Of a DNA stretch of 46,235 bases, positions 32,051 through 39,015 are shown piece after piece (the stretch's first letter is position 1; each line of letters opens with the position of its first letter). Where the stretch lies: the NCBI GenBank assembly GCA_039030715.1, contig JBCCDU010000030.1, positions 1 to 46,235 of the forward strand, given 5' to 3'. The notes under the pieces were generated by a model. It did not search any database and was not told the origin of the DNA. It saw only the letters and a list, made by a program, of their open reading frames with translations. Source of the stretch: Thermohalobaculum sp039030715. Its GTDB lineage: Bacteria; Pseudomonadota; Alphaproteobacteria; Rhodobacterales; Rhodobacteraceae. A program made the position numbers and the translations under genes.

Positions 32051-33220
32051 ATGCCGCTGATCAATCGTTTCGCAGATTTTCATGCCGACATCACCGAATG
32101 GCGCCGCGATATCCACGCGAACCCCGAATTGCAGTTCGATGTCCACCGCACCGCAGGCATCGTGGCCGACAAGCTGCGTGCCTTCGGCTGCGACGAGGTG
32201 GTCGAGGGGATCGGGCAGACCGGCGTGGTCGGCGTGATCAAGGGGCGCGAGACGGGCTCGGGCAAAGTGGTGGGCATGCGCGCCGATATGGATGCGCTGC
32301 CGATCCTCGAGGCAACGGGCAAACCCTATGCCTCGACCGTGCCTGGCAAGATGCATGCCTGCGGCCATGATGGACATACGGCCATGCTGCTCGGCGCCGC
32401 GCGTTATCTGACCGAGACGCGGAATTTCGACGGCACGGTCGTGGTGATCTTCCAACCGGCCGAGGAAGGCGGCGGCGGCGGGCGCGAGATGGTGAATGAC
32501 GGCATGATGGACCGGTTCGGCGTGCAGGAGGTTTATGGCATGCACACCCATCCGGGTACCCCGGTCGGCCATTTCTGCCTGCGCGCCGGCCCCCTTCTGG
32601 CCGCCGCCGACCGCTTCACGATCGAGATCGAAGGCTATGGCGGGCACGCGGCCTATCCGCACGAGACGATCGACACGACCCTTGTCGGCGCGCAATTGTT
32701 GCAGAGCCTGCAGACAATCGTGGCGCGCAATGTCGACCCGGTGAAATCGACCGTATTGTCGGTCACGATGTTCGAAACCGACTCGACCGCCCAGAACGTC
32801 ATCGCGCAGACCGCCAAGTTGACGGGGACCGTGCGCACGCTGGACCCGGGGGTGCAGGACATGGTCGAGGCCAATATGCACCGGATGGTCGAAAACCTGG
32901 CCGCAGCTTTCGGCGCCAAGGCGATGCTGAACTACAAGCGCGACTATCCCGTGACCGTCAATACCGAGCGGGAAGCCGGTTTTGCCGCGGATATCGCCGC
33001 CCAGGTGATGGGACCCGATGCGGTCGACGCAAACACCCCGCCGCAACTGGGGGCGGAGGATTTCTCCTTCATGCTCAACGCCCGCCCGGGCGCCTTCATC
33101 TTCATCGGCAACGGCAACACCGCCAAGGTCCACCACCCAGAATTCGACTTCGACGACGAAGCGATCCTGTCGGGCTGCTCCTATTGGGCAACACTCGCCG
33201 AACAGCGAATGCCGGTCTGA
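32051..33220 (+). CDS. M20D-family amidohydrolase (HipO/IAA-amino-acid hydrolase type)
   Basis: A 389-residue di-metal amidohydrolase that cleaves N-acyl amino acids. WRRDIHANPEL near 18 opens the family. The metal-binding Cys and His are in MHACGHDGHT near 103, followed by PAEEGGGGG near 137 (catalytic Glu), HTHPG near 165 and VHHPEFDFDD near 360. The dimerisation domain runs from about 185 to 295. There is no signal peptide, so it acts in the cytoplasm. It is divergent from the peptide-type importer, which probably supplies its substrate. Acyl specificity is not readable. Confidence 0.92.
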   Translation: MPLINRFADFHADITEWRRDIHANPELQFDVHRTAGIVADKLRAFGCDEVVEGIGQTGVVGVIKGRETGSGKVVGMRADMDALPILEATGKPYASTVPGKMHACGHDGHTAMLLGAARYLTETRNFDGTVVVIFQPAEEGGGGGREMVNDGMMDRFGVQEVYGMHTHPGTPVGHFCLRAGPLLAAADRFTIEIEGYGGHAAYPHETIDTTLVGAQLLQSLQTIVARNVDPVKSTVLSVTMFETDSTAQNVIAQTAKLTGTVRTLDPGVQDMVEANMHRMVENLAAAFGAKAMLNYKRDYPVTVNTEREAGFAADIAAQVMGPDAVDANTPPQLGAEDFSFMLNARPGAFIFIGNGNTAKVHHPEFDFDDEAILSGCSYWATLAEQRMPV

Positions 33221-33232
33221 CGCGCTCATGGG

Positions 33233-33829
33233 TCAGAGGCGCGCGCGGACAACTTCCAGCGCGCCGCCGATCACGTCTTGCAGGTCCGCGCGGCTCGCTC
33301 CCGCTTCGGCCAGCGTCACCATGCCACCGACCGCAGCGGCCAGGACCCGGGCGGTGGCGGCATCGGCCTCGCGTCCCTTGCCATCCGCGTTCAGCAGGCG
33401 GCGCATATTCCGTACGTAGTCGCTGTTCACCCGGTCGAGTGCCGCGTCCACCTCAGCCGTATGCCCGCGGAGTTCCAGGGTCGACCGGCATCGCAGGCAG
33501 CCATCGGGCCGGTGCGGATCCATCATGCGATCGGCGCTCGCATGCAGCATGGCCGCGACAGCCTGCACCGGGTCCGAGGTCTGTGCCAGGATCTCGCCCA
33601 CCCGCGCGGCAACCCGTGCCGCGTACCGGTCGAGGGCCGCCGCCAGCAGCGCATGCTTGTCGCCATAGAGCTTGTAGAGGCTCGCGCGCGACGCACCACT
33701 GGCCGCTGACAGGTTGCTGATCGAGGTTTCGGAAAAGCCGCCGCGCCAGAACGTATCGGTGACCGCATCGATGATCCTGCCGTCATCGCAGATCACCGGG
33801 CGGCCTCTACGAGATATTTTTGTACTCAT
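33233..33829 (-). CDS. TetR-family transcription regulator
   Basis: A 198-residue repressor-type regulator. After a basic start (MSTKISRRGRP) the helix-turn-helix lies at about 26-56 (FSETSISNLSAASGASRASLYKLYGDK). The remaining helical ligand domain contains a cysteine pair in DGCLRCRS. It is divergent from the secreted cupin gene, with 69 bases between starts, so it most likely controls that gene. A longer start at 33880 is possible but lacks a ribosome-binding site. Confidence 0.88.
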   Translation of the reverse strand: MSTKISRRGRPVICDDGRIIDAVTDTFWRGGFSETSISNLSAASGASRASLYKLYGDKHALLAAALDRYAARVAARVGEILAQTSDPVQAVAAMLHASADRMMDPHRPDGCLRCRSTLELRGHTAEVDAALDRVNSDYVRNMRRLLNADGKGREADAATARVLAAAVGGMVTLAEAGASRADLQDVIGGALEVVRARL

Positions 33830-33861
33830 GGATCTTTTTATTCTCGCAAATTTATGTATCG

Positions 33862-33872
33862 TGCAGTCTGCA
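33862..33872. promoter_or_regulatory. Short palindrome in TetR-cupin divergent region
   Basis: TGCAG-T-CTGCA (33862-33872) is the only clear dyad in this short AT-rich gap and lies between the two starts, as a TetR autoregulatory operator usually does. At 5 bases per arm it is short, so the assignment is tentative. Confidence 0.35.
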
Positions 33873-33898
33873 AATAACAATTATCGGAGACCAGTGCC

Positions 33899-34327
33899 AT
33901 GACAGTTTCGAAGCCGTTAGGCCTGATTGCCGCAATCGCGCTTGTCACATCTGCGCGGGCCGAAGTGGAGAAAGTGACCCTGAACGAGATGCCGCTTGCC
34001 AAAACGCCGATTGCCGGCGTCTCCTCGGCCATGGTTTCCGGCGCGATGAACGCCCCCGGCGCATTCGGTGCCAACGCAATCATGCGCGCGGGCAGCGTCT
34101 TCCCTCCGCACAGCCACCCGGATGCGCGCATGTCGCTGGTGCTGGAAGGCACGATGTATCTGGGCATCGGCGAGACGGTCGATCCAGGCGCCGAGCAAGC
34201 CTTCGAGGCGGGCACGCTGGCCGTGACCCCCGCTGGCACGCCGCACTGGATGGTGGCCCGCGACGGCGATGTGCGGATCCTCGAAATCGGCACCGGCCCA
34301 ACGCAAACAGATTGGGCCGCGCAATAG
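33899..34327 (+). CDS. Secreted cupin-domain protein
   Basis: A 142-residue single-domain cupin with a signal peptide (MTVSKPLGLIAAIALVTSARA, cleavage near 21-22). The first cupin motif is FPPHSHPDARMSLVLEG near 80, keeping the H-x-H pair but without the usual downstream glutamate. The second is GTPHWMV near 117. It may bind a metal in the periplasm. Small exported cupins of this kind are uncharacterised. GGAG lies about 9 bases ahead of the ATG. Control by the divergent TetR protein is likely. Confidence 0.82.
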   Translation: MTVSKPLGLIAAIALVTSARAEVEKVTLNEMPLAKTPIAGVSSAMVSGAMNAPGAFGANAIMRAGSVFPPHSHPDARMSLVLEGTMYLGIGETVDPGAEQAFEAGTLAVTPAGTPHWMVARDGDVRILEIGTGPTQTDWAAQ

Positions 34328-34357
34328 CTGCGCGACCACAGGCCAGGCCGACCGGGC

Positions 34358-36157
34358 TTAACTCAGATGATGCACCTCCTGCAGGCCATAGACCGGGGTG
34401 GCGATGCCCTCCATACGGGCCTTCAGTTGCAATGACAGGAACTGCGAGTAGTGGCGCGACTGGTGCAGGTTGCCGCCGTGGAACCACAGCGCCTCCTGCT
34501 GGGTCGGCTTCCACATGTTGCGCTGCTCGCCCTCCCAGGGGCCGGGGTCCTTGGGGGTGTCCGAGCCGAGGCCCCAGACCTTGCCGACCTTGTCCGCGAC
34601 CTCCTGGCTGATCAGATCAGCCGCCCAGCCGTTCATCGAGCCATATCCGGTGGCATAGACGATGACATCCGCCGGAAGCTCCTCGCCGGTATCCAGTTTC
34701 ACGCCGTCCTCGGTCATCTCGACCACCTGGCCACGGGTCACCTTGATCTCGCCGTCGATGATCAACTGGCTGGCGCCGATATCGATATAGTAGCCCGATC
34801 CACGGCGCAGATACTTCATGAAAAGGCCCGAGCCGTCCGTGCCCCAGTCCAGCCAGAAACCGGCTTTCTCCAGGCCCGCATAGAAATCCGCGTCCTCCTC
34901 GCGGATGGTGTCATAGATCGGCTTCTGGAAGTCATGGAGGATGGCGTAAGGCACCGAGGCGAAGATCAGATCGGCCTTGTGATGATCGATCCCGCTGGCC
35001 ACCGCTTCCTCGGAATAAAGCGCGCCCAGCCCGTGTTTCATCAGCGGATCCGAGCGCACGATATGGGTCGAGGAGCGCTGCACCATGGTCACATCCGCAT
35101 CGTTCTCCCACAGGGCCGCGGCGATATCGTGGGCGGAGTTGTTCGACCCCACGATCACCGCCTTCTTGCCCTTGTACGCATCCGGCCCCGGATGTTGCGA
35201 GGAATGATGCTGGTCGCCCTTGAACCTTTCCATTCCCGGAAACTCCGGCAGATTGACCTTGCCTGACATACCGGTGGCCAGGACGAGTTGCTTGGGCTTC
35301 AGCACCACCTCCTGGCCATCGCGGTCGACGGTGATGGTCCACGCCTTCGCCGCCTCGTCATAGCTGGCGGATTTGGCGGTGCTGCGCGTCCAGTAATTCA
35401 GCTCCATGATCCGGGTATACATCTCCAGCCAGTCGCCGATCTTGTCCTTGGGGCTGAAGACCGGCCAGTTCGGCGGGAACGGCAGATAAGGCAAATGGTC
35501 GTACCAGACCGGGTCATGCAGGCAGAGCGACTTGTAGCGGTTGCGCCAACTGTCGCCGGGTCGCTCGTTCTTTTCGAGGATGATGGTCGGCACGCCCAAT
35601 TGGCGCAACCGCGCGCCCAGCGCGATGCCACCCTGCCCACCGCCGATGATCACGGTATAGGGTTGGGTGTCATAGCCGAGCGTGCGGGCCTCCTCCGCGC
35701 GCTCCTCCTTCCAGGTCGGGCGATGCTTGCCCGCGCCGTGCTTCGCCCCCAGCGGCCTATGGGTGCCATGGGGCTCCTCATGGCCCTTCAACTCGACCAT
35801 TGTCGTCAGCAGAGTCCAGATCTTGTCATCCTGAAGCCGCATCAGGCCATAGCCGCGCGAGACCCCGGTTTCGAAGGTGAACCAGGCGGTGATGATGCCG
35901 CCATCCTCGGTCACGGGCTCATCCGGGTTCAGCGCCCAGTTCGCGGGTTGGGTGGCCGAAAGCTGGCTTTCCAGCATCGCGCGCACCGCGTCGCGGCCCT
36001 CCATCGTCTTGATATTCCAGGTAAAGCTAACAAGGTCGCGCCAGTAACAGGTATCGGCGAACAGATCGACCGCGGTGTCGACATCGCCAGCCTCCAAAGC
36101 AGTGCCAAGTGCCTTGAGAACACGGTCCGCATGCGCCTCGGGCGTTGCATCAAGCAT
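34358..36157 (-). CDS. NTF2-like domain fused to flavin-containing monooxygenase
   Basis: A 599-residue two-part protein. Residues about 8-122 form an NTF2/SnoaL-like domain (LEAGDVDTAVDLFADTCYW). From about 165 a CzcO/FMO-type flavoprotein begins: FAD-binding GGGQGG at 172-177, a PGDSWRNRY segment at 200, ATGMSG at 294-299, an NADP-binding turn GSNNSAHD at 337-344, and VYATGYGS near 520. The F-x-G-x3-H motif is FKGDQHH at 312. It should oxygenate a nucleophilic or carbonyl substrate with NADPH and O2; the NTF2 part may bind or funnel it. GGAGAGG precedes the ATG. Substrate unknown. Confidence 0.88.
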   Translation of the reverse strand: MLDATPEAHADRVLKALGTALEAGDVDTAVDLFADTCYWRDLVSFTWNIKTMEGRDAVRAMLESQLSATQPANWALNPDEPVTEDGGIITAWFTFETGVSRGYGLMRLQDDKIWTLLTTMVELKGHEEPHGTHRPLGAKHGAGKHRPTWKEERAEEARTLGYDTQPYTVIIGGGQGGIALGARLRQLGVPTIILEKNERPGDSWRNRYKSLCLHDPVWYDHLPYLPFPPNWPVFSPKDKIGDWLEMYTRIMELNYWTRSTAKSASYDEAAKAWTITVDRDGQEVVLKPKQLVLATGMSGKVNLPEFPGMERFKGDQHHSSQHPGPDAYKGKKAVIVGSNNSAHDIAAALWENDADVTMVQRSSTHIVRSDPLMKHGLGALYSEEAVASGIDHHKADLIFASVPYAILHDFQKPIYDTIREEDADFYAGLEKAGFWLDWGTDGSGLFMKYLRRGSGYYIDIGASQLIIDGEIKVTRGQVVEMTEDGVKLDTGEELPADVIVYATGYGSMNGWAADLISQEVADKVGKVWGLGSDTPKDPGPWEGEQRNMWKPTQQEALWFHGGNLHQSRHYSQFLSLQLKARMEGIATPVYGLQEVHHLS

Positions 36158-36234
36158 GACTTTCCTCTCCTTCGCGTGACTTCAGCCTCGCTTCTTATGC
36201 CCATAGGTTGCACATGCCTCTCCACGCTTGGCAA

Positions 36235-36267
36235 GGTGCCGGGGCGATGGGGAGGGTGCCCCGCACC
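36235..36267. repeat. GC-rich hairpin upstream of mscS-type gene
   Basis: GGTGCCGGGGC (36235-36245) pairs with GCCCCGCACC (36258-36267) with one bulged C. It lies in the 161-base gap between the monooxygenase start and the channel gene. It has no T run. It might affect the leader of the channel message; nothing else is recognisable in this gap. Confidence 0.35.
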
Positions 36268-36318
36268 GCCACCTGTCGCCGCGCGGCTTGCTCCGCCGGA
36301 ACCAGCCGCTAGACTGCG

Positions 36319-37770
36319 ATGATGGAAGAGATCGACGGCATCGAGACCGATACAGCCACTGGCGCGAGGGCTGACGGGGGGACTGACGCGAGGGCTGAAG
36401 GGGGGACCGAGACCGAAGCCACGATCGTCGAGCAGGAGGTCGGCGAGGTCACCGATTTCGTGACCGGCCTGGCGCTTCAGATGACCGAGTGGCTGCAGGC
36501 CAACATCCTGACATGGGATGCGCTCTATCAGGTCCCGGCGCTGGTGGTGGCGCTGCTCCTGGCGCTTTGCGTGCGCAGGCCGTTCCGCCGTCTGATGGAC
36601 GGCCTCAGCGGCGAGCGCACCCTGGGCACCCTGGCGCAACGGCTGATCCGCACGGTTTCCGCGATCTCGGTGCCGGTCTGCTGGGCGATCGGGCTGTGGG
36701 TCGCCGCCGCGATCCTGGGGCGTTTGGAGCTGCCGTTCAGCCTGCTGCGCCTCGTCGGTTCGTTGCTGAACGCCTACATCGTCATCCGGATGGCGACCAT
36801 CTTCATCCCCAGCGCCTACTGGTCCGCCGTCTTCGCCTGGATCGCCTGGTCGGTGGCTGCGTTGAACTCCATCGGCCTGCTCGACCCCGCCATCGCCATG
36901 ATGCAGGCGACGGGCTTCGATATCGGCGAGGTGCGCATCACCCTCTGGACCGTGATCAAGGGGGCGATGGTCACAGCGCTCCTGATCTGGCTCGCCTCGA
37001 TCCTGGCCGAGATGGTCCAGCGCCGGCTGGAGCATGTGCAGACCCTGAATTCCGCGCTGCGCCTGCTGATCAGCAAACTGATCCGTATCGCCCTGGTGAT
37101 CGTCGCCGTGGTGGTGGGCCTGACCGCCGTGGGCGTGGACCTGACGGCCTTCGCGGTCTTCTCCGGCGCCATCGGCATCGGGGTGGGCCTGGGCCTGCAG
37201 CGGACAATCGCCAATCTGGTGGCCAGCTTCTCGCTGCTGGCCGACCGTTCGCTGAAACCGGGCGATGTGATCGAGGTCGACACCTCGCAAGGCCCGACCT
37301 ATGGCGTCGTCGGCAAGATGACCACGCGCTACGTCTCGGTGCGCACTCGCGACGGGACCGAGACGCTGATCCCGAACGAGGTGCTGATTTCGAACCCGGT
37401 CACCAACTGGTCCTATTCCGACAAACGGGTCCGCCGGAAGATCCCCATCGGGGTCTCCTATGATGCCGATCTCGACCGGGTGATCCCGCTCTGCCTCCAG
37501 GCGGCGGATGAATGCGACCGCGTGCTGAAAAACCCCAAACCCGCCTGCCTAGTCAAGGGCTTCGGCGACAATTCCATCGATCTGGAACTCAGGATCTGGA
37601 TCGACGATCCGGAGGAAGGGGTGAGCAATATCGCCAGCCTGGTGATGTTGCAGGTCTGGCGGATCTTCCGCCAGCATGACATCGAGATCCCCTACCCGCA
37701 GCGCGATCTGCACTTGCGCTCGGCCGTGCCGCTCGTGGTGGAGACGCCGCCAGATGCCTCCCAAAGCTGA
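36319..37770 (+). CDS. MscS-family mechanosensitive channel
   Basis: A 483-residue small-conductance mechanosensitive channel homologue. An acidic cytoplasmic or periplasmic N terminus (1-60) holds a duplicated ARADGGTD/ARAEGGTE motif. About seven hydrophobic helices follow; the last (about 277-302, FSGAIGIGVGLGLQRTIANL) is the Gly/Ala-rich pore helix of MscS. The soluble beta domain follows (LKPGDVIEV, TTRYVSVRTRDGTETLIPN) and the C-terminal alpha/beta domain ends with IEIPYPQRDLH, a family hallmark. It is longer than E. coli MscS (286 residues). The end overlaps the first pqiA-like gene, making it the first gene of the pqi operon. No good ribosome-binding site is visible before the ATG. Confidence 0.92.
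   Translation: MMEEIDGIETDTATGARADGGTDARAEGGTETEATIVEQEVGEVTDFVTGLALQMTEWLQANILTWDALYQVPALVVALLLALCVRRPFRRLMDGLSGERTLGTLAQRLIRTVSAISVPVCWAIGLWVAAAILGRLELPFSLLRLVGSLLNAYIVIRMATIFIPSAYWSAVFAWIAWSVAALNSIGLLDPAIAMMQATGFDIGEVRITLWTVIKGAMVTALLIWLASILAEMVQRRLEHVQTLNSALRLLISKLIRIALVIVAVVVGLTAVGVDLTAFAVFSGAIGIGVGLGLQRTIANLVASFSLLADRSLKPGDVIEVDTSQGPTYGVVGKMTTRYVSVRTRDGTETLIPNEVLISNPVTNWSYSDKRVRRKIPIGVSYDADLDRVIPLCLQAADECDRVLKNPKPACLVKGFGDNSIDLELRIWIDDPEEGVSNIASLVMLQVWRIFRQHDIEIPYPQRDLHLRSAVPLVVETPPDASQS
36364..36411 (+). repeat. 24-base tandem duplication in mscS-type gene
   Basis: Two adjacent 24-base units (36364-36387 and 36388-36411) differ at only three positions, each giving a synonymous or Asp/Glu change. 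They encode residues 16-31 of the channel. The near identity indicates a recent in-frame duplication. Confidence 0.8.
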
Positions 37771-38401
37771 GCCACCCGCCATGGCGCAATCCGACACCCA
37801 TCCGACCCAGGGCCTGACCGCATGCCATATCTGCGATGCGCTTTGCCACGACCGCCAGCCCGGCCCGGGAGAGCGGATCCGCTGTCCGCGCTGCAATACC
37901 GTTTTGCGCACGGGTCGGCATGCCGCCATCGACCGGTTGCTGGCGCTGGCCCTGGCCGTGCCGCCCCTGATGGCCATCGGACTGGCGGCCTCGTTCCTCT
38001 CGCTCTCCGGCGGCGGCGCGATGAACGAGGCGAGCGTCCTCGACGCCGCCTCCGCCGTTGCCACAGCCGACACCTGGCCGCTGGCCTTCGCCGTTGGGGC
38101 GCTGATCATCGCGTTGCCCGCACTCCGCGCTGTCGCGCTCACCTATGTCCTGCTGCCGCTGCGCCTCGGCCATGCGCCTGCGCGCCATGCCCGGATGGCC
38201 TTTCGCATGGCGGTCGACCTGCGCCCCTGGTCGATGGCCGAGATCTTCGTGATCGGCGTCGCCGTCGCACTGGTCAAGGTCACCGGCATGGCCAGCGTCA
38301 CTCTTGGCCCGGCCTTCTGGTCTTTCGTCCTGCTCGCCATGGTCGCGCTGATGGAGGATGCCGTCCTCTGCCAGCGCAGCATCTGGGATCTGTTGCGATG
38401 A
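37754..38401 (+). CDS. PqiA-like membrane protein, first copy
   Basis: A 215-residue protein corresponding to one half of E. coli PqiA. A zinc-ribbon-like cluster C24-x2-C27 and C44-x2-C47 (CHIC, CPRC) precedes four hydrophobic segments. KVTGMASVTLGPAFWSFVLL and the LCQRSIWDLLR end are family features. PqiA is the inner-membrane partner of the MCE protein PqiB in inter-membrane lipid transport. Start 37754 overlaps the channel gene by 17 bases and has GGAG upstream; ATG 37781 is an alternative. Its stop overlaps the second pqiA-like gene (ATGA). Confidence 0.87.
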   Translation: MPPKAEPPAMAQSDTHPTQGLTACHICDALCHDRQPGPGERIRCPRCNTVLRTGRHAAIDRLLALALAVPPLMAIGLAASFLSLSGGGAMNEASVLDAASAVATADTWPLAFAVGALIIALPALRAVALTYVLLPLRLGHAPARHARMAFRMAVDLRPWSMAEIFVIGVAVALVKVTGMASVTLGPAFWSFVLLAMVALMEDAVLCQRSIWDLLR

Positions 38402-39015
38402 GCGGCCAGGTGCTCACCGCCCGCGCCGCGGGCCAGGTCGCCTGCACCCGCTGCGGTGCTGTGTGGGCGCCGCGGTTGACCTCCTGCCCCAGATGTCATG
38501 CCCGGCTGGCCTCGCGTCCTGTCCACGGGCTGGGACCGGTCTGGGCCTGGTGGGTCGCGGGCCTGCTGCTCTACATTCCCGCGAATATCTGGCCCATGCT
38601 GGTCACCCGGACCCTGGGGCGCGAGGAAGCCAGCACCATTCTGGGTGGCGTCGTGGAGCTTGCCAATCACGGCTCCTGGGGCATCGCCGCGATCGTCTTC
38701 ATCGCCTCGATCGCCATTCCCGTGTCGAAATTCGCCGCCATCGGGCTTCTGGCGCTCGCCGTTCGGCACCGTGTGCCGATCCGAGGGCATGGCCTGATGG
38801 TCCTCTACGAGGTGGTCGAGTTCATCGGGCGCTGGTCGATGATCGACATCTTTGTGGTTGCGATCCTCTCGGCACTGGTGCAACTGGGCTTTCTGGCCTC
38901 TCTCGCCCCGGGGCCCGCGGCGGCGTGTTTCGCGCTGTCGGTTGCGTTCACCATGCTGGCGGCGCGGGCCTTCGACCCAAGGCTGATCTGGGACCGGATT
39001 GGAGAGGACGCGTGA
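38398..39015 (+). CDS. PqiA-like membrane protein, second copy
   Basis: A 205-residue second half-PqiA. The metal cluster is C16-x2-C19 and C30-x2-C33 (CTRC, CPRC). Then come LLLYIPANIWPMLVTRTLG, the PqiA signature with P-A-N-x-x-P-M, and VLYEVVEFIGRWSMIDIFVV, which matches the second half of E. coli PqiA. The double-length PqiA of E. coli is thus split into two genes here. The start overlaps the first copy (ATGA) and the stop overlaps pqiB (GTGA). Confidence 0.9.
   Translation: MSGQVLTARAAGQVACTRCGAVWAPRLTSCPRCHARLASRPVHGLGPVWAWWVAGLLLYIPANIWPMLVTRTLGREEASTILGGVVELANHGSWGIAAIVFIASIAIPVSKFAAIGLLALAVRHRVPIRGHGLMVLYEVVEFIGRWSMIDIFVVAILSALVQLGFLASLAPGPAAACFALSVAFTMLAARAFDPRLIWDRIGEDA

Noticed and set aside
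33862..33872. Considered as part of a larger TetR operator of 20 bases or more
   Set aside because: Bases outside the 11-base dyad do not pair, so only a short candidate site is listed, at low confidence.
38358..39011. Upstream extension of PqiB by about 218 codons
   Set aside because: It is the second pqiA-like gene in another frame. A GTG at 39012 with GGAGAGG upstream and a GTGA overlap is the better start.
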